A stretch of DNA of 64,000 bases from DASUCS01 sp041166745. Its GTDB lineage: Bacteria; Actinomycetota; Acidimicrobiia; Acidimicrobiales; JACDCH01. Within the stretch, counting starts at the first letter, position 1. Every line of letters starts with the position of its first letter. Location: positions 186,001-250,000 of the forward strand of contig JBEEGH010000005.1 in NCBI GenBank assembly GCA_041166745.1, written 5' to 3'. The notes under the pieces were generated by a model. The model had not been told where the DNA came from. It was given only the letters and a program-made list of their open reading frames with translations, and ran no database searches. Positions 1 to 8,450 of this stretch are shown in pieces. The translations under genes and the position numbers were made by a program.

Positions 1-653
1 TGACACTGCAGGCGGCCGAGGTTCCGCTCTACCTCAGTCACCGCAACCCACAAGAGAGTGATCTGAACCGCCTCGCTCGTCATCAGCTGGTGTGGCAAGC
101 CTGGTTGGCGGCGGTGAAGGCTTCGCCGAATCCGAACGTCGTGCCCGGCGAGACATCCACTGGCCTGGGTCGGTACGTACGAGGTCTGGCCAAGGGAAAC
201 GTCCAGTTCTCCTCGCTGCCCGTGACAGTGCAATCGGATGCGGCGAGCGGTTCGGAGACCTTCGTGCCCGACGCCAACCGAGTCGCCGCGTTGGTGACGT
301 CGTTCGTCCCGCTTCCTACGCCCGCCAGCCCAGGCGACCGAGTTCGCGTCCGCTTGTTGAGTGGCGTCGGGCCTGTCGACGTCACCAAGCTTCTGTCCAG
401 CCCGTTGGTCTCGGCCGACGCGCAGATCACCATCGTCGGCAATGCCGATCGATTCGATTACACGACGACCGACATCGTGTACTACGACGATGCGTTCGCG
501 GCCGCAGCGTCCGAGCTGCAGCAGCTGTTCGGGGTCGGACAGGTGACGAAGAGCACCACCCCAGCCGATTCGGAGGATGTCACGGTCATCATCGGAAAGG
601 ACCTCGTCGACAAACGGGGATTACAGATAACGACGGGCACCGCCGGTGGCTGA
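1..653 (+). CDS. LCP-family (LytR/CpsA/Psr) protein with LytR_C domain, C-terminal part
   Basis: Only the 3' end of the gene is present; the frame is open from base 3 and ends with TGA at 651-653. The first 30 or so residues (RNPQESDLNRLARHQ) look like the final helix of the LCP catalytic domain, which transfers undecaprenyl-linked glycopolymers onto peptidoglycan outside the membrane. The last 100 residues form a LytR_C domain: RVRLLSGVGPVDV, the NADRFDYTTTDIVYYDD stretch and the DVTVIIGKDL ending are typical. The GTG of rsfS lies inside its last codons (8-base overlap), so the two are probably cotranscribed. Which glycopolymer is attached cannot be told from this fragment. Confidence 0.8.
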   Translation, partial: TLQAAEVPLYLSHRNPQESDLNRLARHQLVWQAWLAAVKASPNPNVVPGETSTGLGRYVRGLAKGNVQFSSLPVTVQSDAASGSETFVPDANRVAALVTSFVPLPTPASPGDRVRVRLLSGVGPVDVTKLLSSPLVSADAQITIVGNADRFDYTTTDIVYYDDAFAAAASELQQLFGVGQVTKSTTPADSEDVTVIIGKDLVDKRGLQITTGTAGG

Positions 654-1014
654 TTCGAGCGATCGGTGGGCCGTTCTGGCGGCGCAAGCGGCGGCATCGA
701 AGCAGGGGACCGACCCGGTCGTGCTCTCCGTCGGCGATGTCCTGGCGATCACGGACTCGTTCGTCATCGTGAGCGCAACGAACACTCGACTCGTGCGGAC
801 CATCGCGGAAGAGATCGAGCAGCAGATTCGAGACGCGGGCGGGCCGACACCCTTGCGGATCGAGGGCCTGGACGACCTGCATTGGGTGTTGGTGGACTTT
901 GGACAGTTCGTGGTCCACGTGTTCCTGCAGGAGACACGCGACTACTACGAACTCGAAAGACTGTGGTCCGACGTGCCTCGCATCGAGTGGGAGTCAGCGG
1001 CCACGCGCAACTGA
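646..1014 (+). CDS. rsfS: Ribosomal silencing factor RsfS
   Basis: This is a 122-residue protein of the Iojap/DUF143 family. RsfS binds uL14 on the large ribosomal subunit and blocks subunit joining when nutrients are scarce. The family core is visible: DPVVLSVGDVLAITDSFVI near residue 23, then IEGLDDLHWVLVDFGQFVVH and RDYYELERLW towards the end. The GTG at 646 gives the usual family length and overlaps the upstream LCP gene, which supports translational coupling. The tRNA-Ala gene on the other strand follows. Confidence 0.93.
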   Translation: MADSSDRWAVLAAQAAASKQGTDPVVLSVGDVLAITDSFVIVSATNTRLVRTIAEEIEQQIRDAGGPTPLRIEGLDDLHWVLVDFGQFVVHVFLQETRDYYELERLWSDVPRIEWESAATRN

Positions 1015-1029
1015 CGTTGCGAGACCGAG

Positions 1030-1102
1030 TGGAGCTGACGCGGATCGAACGCGCTACCTCATCCATGCCATGGATGCGCTCTACCAATTGAGCTACAGCC
1101 CC
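1030..1102 (-). tRNA. tRNA-Ala (anticodon GGC)
   Basis: On the minus strand the 73-base cloverleaf folds fully. The acceptor stem is GGGGCTG/CAGCTCC and contains the G3:U70 pair that identifies alanine tRNAs. The D arm is GCTC/GAGC, the anticodon stem CATCC/GGATG closes the loop ATGGCAT (anticodon GGC), and the T arm is GCGCG-TTCGATC-CGCGT. The discriminator base is A. CCA is not encoded. Confidence 0.96.
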
Positions 1103-1149
1103 AGAGGGACGGTCACGATACCACTGGGCCCTTGACGCACTCGTCCCGG

Positions 1150-1155
1150 TACGAT
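1150..1155 (+). promoter_or_regulatory. Possible -10 box of leuS (TACGAT)
   Basis: TACGAT fits TANNNT and lies 10 bases before the leuS ATG, in the gap after the tRNA gene. No convincing -35 hexamer is seen. It belongs to a recurring pattern of start-proximal -10-like boxes in this window. Confidence 0.35.
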
Positions 1156-1165
1156 CGCCCGCCAC

Positions 1166-3577
1166 ATGGACGATGGGTACGAAGTTCAGGCAATCGAGCG
1201 GAAGTGGCAGGAACACTGGCGCGACGAGGCCACGTACCACATCGACAACGACGACCCGCGTCCTCCTTTCTACGTCCTGTCGATGTACCCGTATCCGTCA
1301 GGGCCGGCGCACATGGGTCATGTCCGCAACTACACGTTCGGTGACCTGATCGTCAGGTACCGAACGATGGGTGGCTACGGCGTGCTGAGCCCCATCGGGT
1401 TCGACAGCTTCGGACTGCCTGCCGAGAACGCAGCGATCAGGAGCGGCGAGCACCCTCGGCCGTTCACCGACGCCCGCATCGTGGAGCTGTCGTCGTCGAT
1501 CCAGCGAATCGGGGCGGTGTACGACTGGCGCCGCATGGTGAAAAGCCACGATCCGAACTTCATGCGGTGGACGCAGTGGTTCTTCCTGCAGTTCCTGGAA
1601 GCCGGACTGGTGTACCGGAAGATGGCCACGGTGAATTGGTGCCCCGGGTGCCAGACGGTCTTGGCCAACGAACAGGTGCTGGCCGACGGAACCTGTGAGC
1701 GCTCGGGCGACCTCGTCGAGAAGCGCGATTTGGAACAGTGGTACTTCAGGATCACGCAGTACGCGCAGCAGTTGCTCGACGATCTCGACCACCTCGACTG
1801 GCCGGAGCGCGTCATCACGATGCAGCGCAACTGGATTGGTCGGTCCGAAGGCGCCGAGTTCGAGATGCAGGTCAGTGACGACAAGGGCCAGCCGACCGGC
1901 CATCGCTTCCGCGTGTACACCACGCGTCCCGACACGGGCTTCGGCATGACGTTCTGCGTGCTCGCTCCCGAGCATGAACTTGTGGAGGAGATCACGACGC
2001 CCGAGCATCGAGACGAGGTCTCCGCCTTCGTCGCGCGCGTTCGCAAGGAGTCAGAGGTGGAGCGAATGTCGAGCGAGGGTGGTCTCGAGAAGCGCGGCGT
2101 CTTCACGGGCGCGTACGCGATCAACCCTTTCAACGACGAGCCGGTTCCGATCTATCTGGCTGACTACGTGCTGACCACCTACGGCACCGGGGCGATCATG
2201 GCCGTGCCCGGCCAGGACCAACGTGACTGGGACTTTGCGACCGCGTACGGACTACCGATCGTGCGCACCGTGCAGCCGCCCGATGATTGGCAGGGCGAGG
2301 CGTACGTCGGTGATGGCCCCGCGATCAACAGCGCGTGGCTGGACGGTCTGCACAAGGCGGACGCAATCACGAAGGCGATCGACTGGCTCGAGGAAAAGGG
2401 AATAGGCGAGCGCAAGGTCAACTTCCGCCTACGCGACTGGCTGTTGTCGCGCCAGCGGTTCTGGGGCTGTCCGATCCCGATCATCTATTGCCCCGACCAC
2501 GGTGCAGTGCCGGTGCCCGACGAGCAGTTGCCGATCGTCGCGCCCGACGACGTGGAGTTCAGGCCCACCGGCGAATCGCCGCTCCGCTTTCACGAGGGCT
2601 TCTTGAACACGACCTGCCCGATTTGTGGCGGACCCGCGGTGCGAGAGACCGACACGATGGACACCTTCGTCGACTCGTCGTGGTACTTCCTGCGCTTCTG
2701 CGATCCATGGAACGCAGACGCGCCGTTCACAAAGTCTGCGGTCGAGCGCTGGATGCCCGTCGACCAGTACATCGGTGGCGTCGAGCACGCGATCTTGCAT
2801 CTGATGTATGCGCGCTTTTTCACCAAGGCACTGGCTGACCTCGACATGGTGCCGGCGAATCTGCGCGAACCGTTTGGCCGGCTGTTCACCCAGGGGATGA
2901 TCCGTCTCGGCGGCGGCAAGATGTCGAAGAGCAAGGGAAATCTGGTTTCACCAGACGACTACGTCGAGACGGTTGGCGCGGACGCGCTGCGGCTGTTCAT
3001 CCTGTTCATGGCGCCGCCCGCCGACGACATCGACTGGAACGACAAAGGGATCGAAGGAACGAGTCGGTTCCTGCACCGCGTCTGGCGATTGGCCGAACCG
3101 GAGTCCGATGCGGTCGCCACGGCTACCGGCGACGCGATCACTGAGGTGGACCGTGCCGCCCATCGGCTCATAGCGCGCGTGACTGATGAGTTCGAGCGGT
3201 GGTCGTACAACACCGCGGTCGCGGCGTTCATGGAGTTCACCAACCTTCTGTACAAGCAGGGCTCGACCCCGTTTGCCATCGACACCCTGCTACAGCTGCT
3301 CGCTCCGATGGCGCCGCACATCACGGCCGAGCTGTGGGCTCGGCGCCACGACGGCGAGCACGTGCACCTCCGCAACTGGCCGGTCGCCGATCAGGAGATG
3401 ACCAGGGTCGACTCCGTGACGATGATCGTGCAGGTCAACGGAAAGGTGCGGGCCAAGCTCGATGTCTCACCCGACATCTCTGAGGCGGAGGCCACCCGCC
3501 TGGCGCTCGAAGCAGTGCCGATGGAGCCCTCGAGGGTGATCGCGAAGCCGCCGAAACTGGTGAATCTCGTTACGTAA
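1166..3577 (+). CDS. leuS: Leucyl-tRNA synthetase
   Basis: This 803-residue class Ia synthetase charges tRNA-Leu. The HIGH-type motif is PYPSGPAHMGH at about residues 43-53, and the KMSKS loop GGKMSKSKGN is near residue 585. Between them lies the CP1 editing region (RVYTTRPDTGFGMTF and the following conserved segments). The anticodon-binding and C-terminal domains follow (MIVQVNGKVRAKL). The length is normal for a bacterial LeuRS. The ATG at 1166 is the first sensible start after the tRNA gene. Confidence 0.97.
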   Translation: MDDGYEVQAIERKWQEHWRDEATYHIDNDDPRPPFYVLSMYPYPSGPAHMGHVRNYTFGDLIVRYRTMGGYGVLSPIGFDSFGLPAENAAIRSGEHPRPFTDARIVELSSSIQRIGAVYDWRRMVKSHDPNFMRWTQWFFLQFLEAGLVYRKMATVNWCPGCQTVLANEQVLADGTCERSGDLVEKRDLEQWYFRITQYAQQLLDDLDHLDWPERVITMQRNWIGRSEGAEFEMQVSDDKGQPTGHRFRVYTTRPDTGFGMTFCVLAPEHELVEEITTPEHRDEVSAFVARVRKESEVERMSSEGGLEKRGVFTGAYAINPFNDEPVPIYLADYVLTTYGTGAIMAVPGQDQRDWDFATAYGLPIVRTVQPPDDWQGEAYVGDGPAINSAWLDGLHKADAITKAIDWLEEKGIGERKVNFRLRDWLLSRQRFWGCPIPIIYCPDHGAVPVPDEQLPIVAPDDVEFRPTGESPLRFHEGFLNTTCPICGGPAVRETDTMDTFVDSSWYFLRFCDPWNADAPFTKSAVERWMPVDQYIGGVEHAILHLMYARFFTKALADLDMVPANLREPFGRLFTQGMIRLGGGKMSKSKGNLVSPDDYVETVGADALRLFILFMAPPADDIDWNDKGIEGTSRFLHRVWRLAEPESDAVATATGDAITEVDRAAHRLIARVTDEFERWSYNTAVAAFMEFTNLLYKQGSTPFAIDTLLQLLAPMAPHITAELWARRHDGEHVHLRNWPVADQEMTRVDSVTMIVQVNGKVRAKLDVSPDISEAEATRLALEAVPMEPSRVIAKPPKLVNLVT

Positions 3578-3608
3578 CCAGACCGCAACCCGGCGGGTCG
3601 GACCCTCG

Positions 3609-5261
3609 ATGCCATCACTCGCGTCTCGAATCGAGGCCGCGTCGGGATCCGGCGCGTCGGTCACGTTCGTCAATCCGTCCGGTGCGGACAAGGTCGCGTT
3701 CGGCCAGCTCCATGACGAGGCCCGCGCTCTCGGTGCGGTGCTGCAACGACGGGGGGTCTGGCCCGGCTCGCATGTCGCCCTACTCGGCCCGACGACCCGG
3801 CAGATCTACACGGCGATCGAGGCCGTCTGGCTGACCGGGGCAACCCTCATCGTCTTGCCGCTTCCCATGCGGCTCGGCTCGATCGAGGAGTTCGCCGCAC
3901 AGACGCGTATGCGGATGGCGAGTGCCGATGTGGATCTACTGGTCGTCGATCCGGACCTGATGCCGTTCATCGAGCCTCAACCAGGCGATCCCGCGATGGT
4001 CAGCCTGCGAGATCTCTTCGACGACATCACGCGCCTGCGGGTGAGCGGCAGGGAGCTCGAGCGTCCCAAGCCCGATCCGGACGCGATCGCGGTGTTGCAG
4101 TTCACGAGCGGGTCGACCGCTGATCCGAAGGGCGTGATGCTGCCGAATCGCACGATCTGCGCCAACCTGGACGCGATCGTCGTCGCCGCCGAGGTGGTCG
4201 ACGACGACGTGATGGTGTCGTGGCTGCCGCTGTATCACGACATGGGTCTCGTCGGATTCTGCATGCTCCCGCTCTCGCACGGCATCGATGTCGTCATCGG
4301 TGCACCGCAGGACTTCCTCGGTGCACCTGTCCGATGGCTCGAGTGGCTGTCGGAGTTCGGTGGCACCGCGACTGCCGGCCCGAACTTCTCGTACGTTCTG
4401 GCCACGCGGGCACTGCGCAACGCATCGAACCTCGACCTGTCGCGCTTGCGGCTCGCACTGAACGGTGCCGAGCCGGTTGATCCCGCCACAGTCGAGGCGT
4501 TCGTCGAGGCTGCCGCGCCCTTCAAGATGCGCGCCGGCGCGGTGTTCCCCGCGTTCGGTATGGCCGAGGTGATGATCGCCGGAACGTTTCCGAAGCCGCT
4601 GTCGGGCTTGCGTACCGATGCCGTCGATCGGCGCGTCCTCGAGCTCGAGAGCTATGCCGCTCCGGTCTCGGCGGATGTCGACGGTGCGCGGCGCCTCGCG
4701 CTCCTCGGACCGCCGGTTCCGGGTCTGGAGATCCGCATCGTCGATCCCGAGACGGGCTCGGCGCGAGCTGATCGTGAAGTCGGCGAGCTCGAGATACGCG
4801 GCACATCGGTGACGCCTGGCTACTACGGACGCCCGGATCTCACGGCCGACCTGTTCCACGACGACTGGCTGCGCACCGGAGACCTCGCGTACCTACTCGA
4901 GGGAGAGCTCGTGATGTGCGGTCGAATCAAGGACGTGATCATCGTCGGCGGCCGCAACGTGTTCCCAGAAGACGTCGAGCGCGCCGCCGCGACGAGCGAT
5001 GGCGTGCGCGCAGGAAATGTGATCGCTTTTGGTGTCGACGCGAAAGGCAAGGAGGGCGTCGTCGTCGTGGCCGAGACCAAGGGCGAAGATCACGCGTCGA
5101 CCCGTCGCTCGGTCACCGAGCGCGTGCGCGCGGCCATCGGTCTGCCGCCGAAGGACGTCGTGCTCGTCGCGCCGGGCAGTCTGCCGAAGACATCGTCCGG
5201 CAAGTTGCAGCGGTCACTCTGCCGCGAGCGCTATTTGAGCGAAGACCTCGAGCCGGTCTAG
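3609..5261 (+). CDS. Fatty-acyl-AMP ligase / FadD-like acyl-activating enzyme
   Basis: A 550-residue AMP-forming enzyme of the ANL superfamily. The phosphate-binding loop is LQFTSGSTADPKGVML near residue 161, the core motif is TGDLAYLLEGELVMCGR near 423, and the C-terminal catalytic lysine sits in LPKTSSGKLQR near 529. The segment SWLPLYHDMGLVGFCMLPL is typical of the actinobacterial fatty-acyl-AMP ligase branch, which hands acyl-adenylates to carrier proteins, rather than of ordinary acyl-CoA ligases. No PKS or carrier-protein gene lies nearby, so CoA could still be the acceptor. The start is ATG, 31 bases after leuS. Confidence 0.85.
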   Translation: MPSLASRIEAASGSGASVTFVNPSGADKVAFGQLHDEARALGAVLQRRGVWPGSHVALLGPTTRQIYTAIEAVWLTGATLIVLPLPMRLGSIEEFAAQTRMRMASADVDLLVVDPDLMPFIEPQPGDPAMVSLRDLFDDITRLRVSGRELERPKPDPDAIAVLQFTSGSTADPKGVMLPNRTICANLDAIVVAAEVVDDDVMVSWLPLYHDMGLVGFCMLPLSHGIDVVIGAPQDFLGAPVRWLEWLSEFGGTATAGPNFSYVLATRALRNASNLDLSRLRLALNGAEPVDPATVEAFVEAAAPFKMRAGAVFPAFGMAEVMIAGTFPKPLSGLRTDAVDRRVLELESYAAPVSADVDGARRLALLGPPVPGLEIRIVDPETGSARADREVGELEIRGTSVTPGYYGRPDLTADLFHDDWLRTGDLAYLLEGELVMCGRIKDVIIVGGRNVFPEDVERAAATSDGVRAGNVIAFGVDAKGKEGVVVVAETKGEDHASTRRSVTERVRAAIGLPPKDVVLVAPGSLPKTSSGKLQRSLCRERYLSEDLEPV

Positions 5262-5274
5262 TCAGCGAAGTTGG

Positions 5275-6285
5275 TTACGCGGCGCGAAGTGCGTCGAGCA
5301 CAGTCGACCAGCGCTCGGGGTCGCTCCTGTACGGGGCGTAGAAGCTGATGCGGTCGATCACGTCGCCGTAGCGGCGTTTCAACTCCGGTGCGATCTGCTC
5401 CGGCTCACCGACGACCGCGAAGGTGTTGAGCATCTCGTCGTCGATGAGCGCGCCCATCTCCACCCACTTGCCTTCCTTCGACATCTTGTTGAGGTCGTCC
5501 TGTAGGCCGCCCCAGCCGTGGAGATCGAGTACGCCGCGATAGGCGGGGGTCGAGCCGTAGAACGCGATCTGTTGGCGGGTTCCCTCGGCGGCCTTGGCGA
5601 TCTGCTCCTCAGTCGTACCGGTGACAACGAAGGACGGCCCCGCGATCTGGAAGCCTGCCATCGTCTTGCCCGCCTTGGCGCGACCGCGTTCGATTGCAGG
5701 GACCGTGACCTCGCGCAGGTAGCGCTCGGTGGTGAAGCCGTGGCACAGGAAGCCATCGCAGACCTCACCCGCAACCTCGGTCATGAGTTGCCCGACGCCG
5801 GCCAGGAACACGAGCGGTGCACCGTGCGGGTTGTGCCCCGGGTTGAAGAACGGGGTCATCAGTGTGTGTGTATAGAAGTCGCCCTTGAAGTCGAGCCTGC
5901 TGTCGTTGTGCCAGCTGTCCCAGATGGCCCGCATCGCGAGCACGAACTCGCGCATCCGAGCCGCTGGGTGTGACCAGGGCATCGAAAAGCGCTTCGTGAT
6001 GTGCGGCTTGATCTGCGAGCCGAGCCCGAGGATGAAACGCCCGCCGGAGAACGCCTGCAAATCGTTCGCCGTGACGGCGGTGGTCATCGGACTCCGGGCG
6101 AATGCCACGGCGATGCTCGTGCCGAGCTCGATCCGTTCGGTGGCTTCGGCCGCGAGCAGCAAGTTGAGGAACGGATCGTGGCTGGTCTCCGCAGCCCACA
6201 CACCGTCGTAGCCCGCGGCTTCGGCCTCGCGCGCCGATTGCCCGGATTGCGCCAGATCGAACGTGATGCCTCCGTCGACTTTCAC
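5275..6285 (-). CDS. LLM-class (probably F420-dependent) oxidoreductase
   Basis: A 336-residue luciferase-like TIM-barrel protein. Features seen are the N-terminal strand VDGGITFDLAQSGQSA, the VWAAETSHDPFLNLLLAAE segment, ELGTSIAVAFARSPM, and GRFILGLGSQIKPHITKRF, all typical of actinobacterial F420-dependent LLM oxidoreductases. The substrate is unknown; relatives often sit beside fatty-acid or steroid catabolic genes. The start is GTG at 6283-6285. It converges with the acyl-AMP ligase gene (13-base gap) and diverges from the transporter operon with 23 bases between start codons. Confidence 0.85.
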   Translation of the reverse strand: MKVDGGITFDLAQSGQSAREAEAAGYDGVWAAETSHDPFLNLLLAAEATERIELGTSIAVAFARSPMTTAVTANDLQAFSGGRFILGLGSQIKPHITKRFSMPWSHPAARMREFVLAMRAIWDSWHNDSRLDFKGDFYTHTLMTPFFNPGHNPHGAPLVFLAGVGQLMTEVAGEVCDGFLCHGFTTERYLREVTVPAIERGRAKAGKTMAGFQIAGPSFVVTGTTEEQIAKAAEGTRQQIAFYGSTPAYRGVLDLHGWGGLQDDLNKMSKEGKWVEMGALIDDEMLNTFAVVGEPEQIAPELKRRYGDVIDRISFYAPYRSDPERWSTVLDALRAA

Positions 6286-6293
6286 CGGAGGGG

Positions 6294-6299
6294 ACCCTA
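6294..6299 (-). promoter_or_regulatory. Possible -10 box (TAGGGT) of the LLM oxidoreductase gene
   Basis: On the minus strand TAGGGT lies 8 bases before the GTG start at 6285, the distance expected for a leaderless or near-leaderless transcript. No clear -35 hexamer is present. Confidence 0.4.
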
Positions 6300-6308
6300 C
6301 GCGAGTGG

Positions 6309-8450
6309 GTGGGGCGTGGCACTCTGGACGGCTTGCCCCCCATAGTCACGCGACTGACCAAGCGTGCATCATCTGTCCTGGACCTCGACCGAGCGATGCC
6401 CTACCTGTTGGCCGGAGCGATCCTCGTCATCCAGCAGTTGTTCTTCAGCGTGCCGCTCGGCATTTTCGTGCGCGGGGTCATCGTCGGACTGCTCACCGCG
6501 CTGATCGCGCTCGGGATGGCGCTCACCTATCGCTCGAATCGCTTCGTGAACTTCGCGCAAGGCGATCTCGGCACGGTGCCCGTCGTACTCATGGTCATGC
6601 TGATGTCGGCTTGGGGATGGTCCTATGGGCTCTCCCTCGCAGCGGGTCTCGTCGGAGCCTTGGTGCTCGGTGCGGTCGTCGAGCTCGCGATCATCCGGCG
6701 CTTCTTCAGGTCACCGCGATTGTTGCTCACGGTCGCGTCGCTGGGCTTGTCGCAGCTGCTGGCGGCGAGTGCGCTCCTCATGCCGAAACTGTGGGGCGCG
6801 AGCTTCCCGTTGCTGGGCAAACGCCTCGATCCGCCATTCGAGGCGGAGATCGAGCTCGGAACGGTGGTGTTCAACGCCAACGACATGATCGCGGTGGTCG
6901 TTGCGCCGATCGTGCTGATCGCCCTTGCGCTGTTCCTGCGACGAAGCAACTTCGGTGTTGCGATCCGAGCGAGCGCCGACAGCGCCGATCGCGCCGCCCT
7001 CCTCGGTGTTCCTGTGAAACGGCTCCAGACCGTGGTCTGGATGATTTCGGCTGTTTTGGCGTTCATCGCCATCTTTCTCCGCGCCGGCATCGTCGGATTG
7101 CCGATCGCCTCCGCGCTATCTGTCGGCGTCCTACTGCGTGCGCTTGGCGCGCTGGTGCTCGGGCGCATGACGAACTTGCCGGCGATCGCGGCGAACGCGA
7201 TCGCACTCGGCGTGCTCGAGGTTGCGGTGAGCTTCACCGCCGACAGCCCGCTGTATCTCGATCCGATCCTGGCCGCGATCATCGTGGCCGCGTTGTTCCT
7301 GAGCCGTCGTGGAACCGAGCGGGTTGATGAAGGCTCTGTCTCGACCTGGAGGTCGGCGGACGACGTTCGACCGATTCCTCCTGAGCTGGCTCGCCTGCCC
7401 GTCGTGCGGGCCGTCCGTTATTCGCTCCTCGGGGTGTGTGCGATTGCCCTGCTCGTGCTGCCGCAACTGCTGTCAGTTGATCGATCGCTCAAAGCGTCCG
7501 CGCTCGGGATCTATGCCATCCTCGGCCTCTCTATCGTCGTACTGACGGGCTGGGCCGGCCAGGTCTCGCTCGGTCAGATCGCGTTCTTCGCCATCGGAGC
7601 GACATTCGGCGCCAAGGCGACCGAGGAGTGGGGGCTCGACCTGAGCCTCGCGCTCCTGCTGAGTGCACTGGTCGGTGCGGTCGTTTCCGTTGCCGTGGGC
7701 CTGCCGGCGCTGCGAAGGCAGGGCTTCTATTTGGCCGTCATCACGCTCGCGTTCTCGCTCGCAACGACGTCGTACTTCCTCAACCAGGACTTCTTCGCCT
7801 GGGTTCCGACCCAGCGGATCCCGCGGCCTGCGTTGTTCGGGAGGATCGACATCGATTCACCGACCGGGATGTACTACGTGGTGCTCGCGGTGCTGGTGTG
7901 CTGTCTTGTCGGTTTGCGCGGAGTTCGAGAGAGCCGAACCGGTCGAGCGTTGTTGGCAATGCGCGACAACGAGAAGGGCGCGCAGGCATACGGCCTCAAC
8001 GCGACCCGTACCCGTCTGGTGGCGTTTGCGCTGTCGGGCGCGCTCGCATCGCTCGCGGGCTGTCTGTTCGTACACCATCAGCAGGCGGTCGGCTCCCAGC
8101 CGTACCAACCGTTCCAGAGTCTCATCGTGTTCACGATGGTCATCATCGGAGGCGTCACCGTTCCGCTCGGCGCGGTGCTCGGCGCGCTGTACGTCCAGGG
8201 CACGCAATGGTTCCTGCCGACCGAGTGGCAGTTCGTCGCCAGCGGTGTCGGTGTCTTGGGCATCCTGCTCGTGTTGCCTGGCGGATTGGGTGGGCTCGTG
8301 TATCGCATCCGCGATCGCTGGCTGGCCTATGTGGCGTCGAGGCACCAGATCGAGGCGCCCGGATTGGCGACGGCGACTTCCGAGTCACCTCCGGACATCG
8401 ATCCGGAACGGATACCTCTCGCCGAAGAGCAGCTGGCGGCCCGTCCATGA
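6309..8450 (+). CDS. Fused LivH-LivM permease of a branched-chain-amino-acid-type ABC transporter
   Basis: A 713-residue integral membrane protein holding both permease domains of a HAAT-type importer. Residues about 30-330 are LivH-like: LLTALIALGMALTYRSNRF then VNFAQGDLG is the LivH signature. Residues about 350-690 are LivM-like: VLTGWAGQVSLGQIAFFAIG and LPALRRQGFYLAVITLAFS. In most bacteria these are separate genes. The GTG at 6309 is the first start in the frame; ATG near 6396 (MPYLLAG) is equally possible because the first 30 residues have no family match. The ATG of the next gene overlaps its stop (ATGA). The transported compound cannot be predicted. Confidence 0.9.
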   Translation: MGRGTLDGLPPIVTRLTKRASSVLDLDRAMPYLLAGAILVIQQLFFSVPLGIFVRGVIVGLLTALIALGMALTYRSNRFVNFAQGDLGTVPVVLMVMLMSAWGWSYGLSLAAGLVGALVLGAVVELAIIRRFFRSPRLLLTVASLGLSQLLAASALLMPKLWGASFPLLGKRLDPPFEAEIELGTVVFNANDMIAVVVAPIVLIALALFLRRSNFGVAIRASADSADRAALLGVPVKRLQTVVWMISAVLAFIAIFLRAGIVGLPIASALSVGVLLRALGALVLGRMTNLPAIAANAIALGVLEVAVSFTADSPLYLDPILAAIIVAALFLSRRGTERVDEGSVSTWRSADDVRPIPPELARLPVVRAVRYSLLGVCAIALLVLPQLLSVDRSLKASALGIYAILGLSIVVLTGWAGQVSLGQIAFFAIGATFGAKATEEWGLDLSLALLLSALVGAVVSVAVGLPALRRQGFYLAVITLAFSLATTSYFLNQDFFAWVPTQRIPRPALFGRIDIDSPTGMYYVVLAVLVCCLVGLRGVRESRTGRALLAMRDNEKGAQAYGLNATRTRLVAFALSGALASLAGCLFVHHQQAVGSQPYQPFQSLIVFTMVIIGGVTVPLGAVLGALYVQGTQWFLPTEWQFVASGVGVLGILLVLPGGLGGLVYRIRDRWLAYVASRHQIEAPGLATATSESPPDIDPERIPLAEEQLAARP

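Noticed and set aside
1132..1155. TTGACG and TACGAT as a full promoter for leuS
   Set aside because: The spacer is only 12 bases, so TTGACG cannot serve as the -35 for that -10 box.
7628..8446. A long open frame upstream of the MFS-ATPase fusion, in frame with it
   Set aside because: It lies inside the LivM coding region in another frame and is Arg-rich shadow sequence. The ATG at 8447 starts the recognisable MFS protein.
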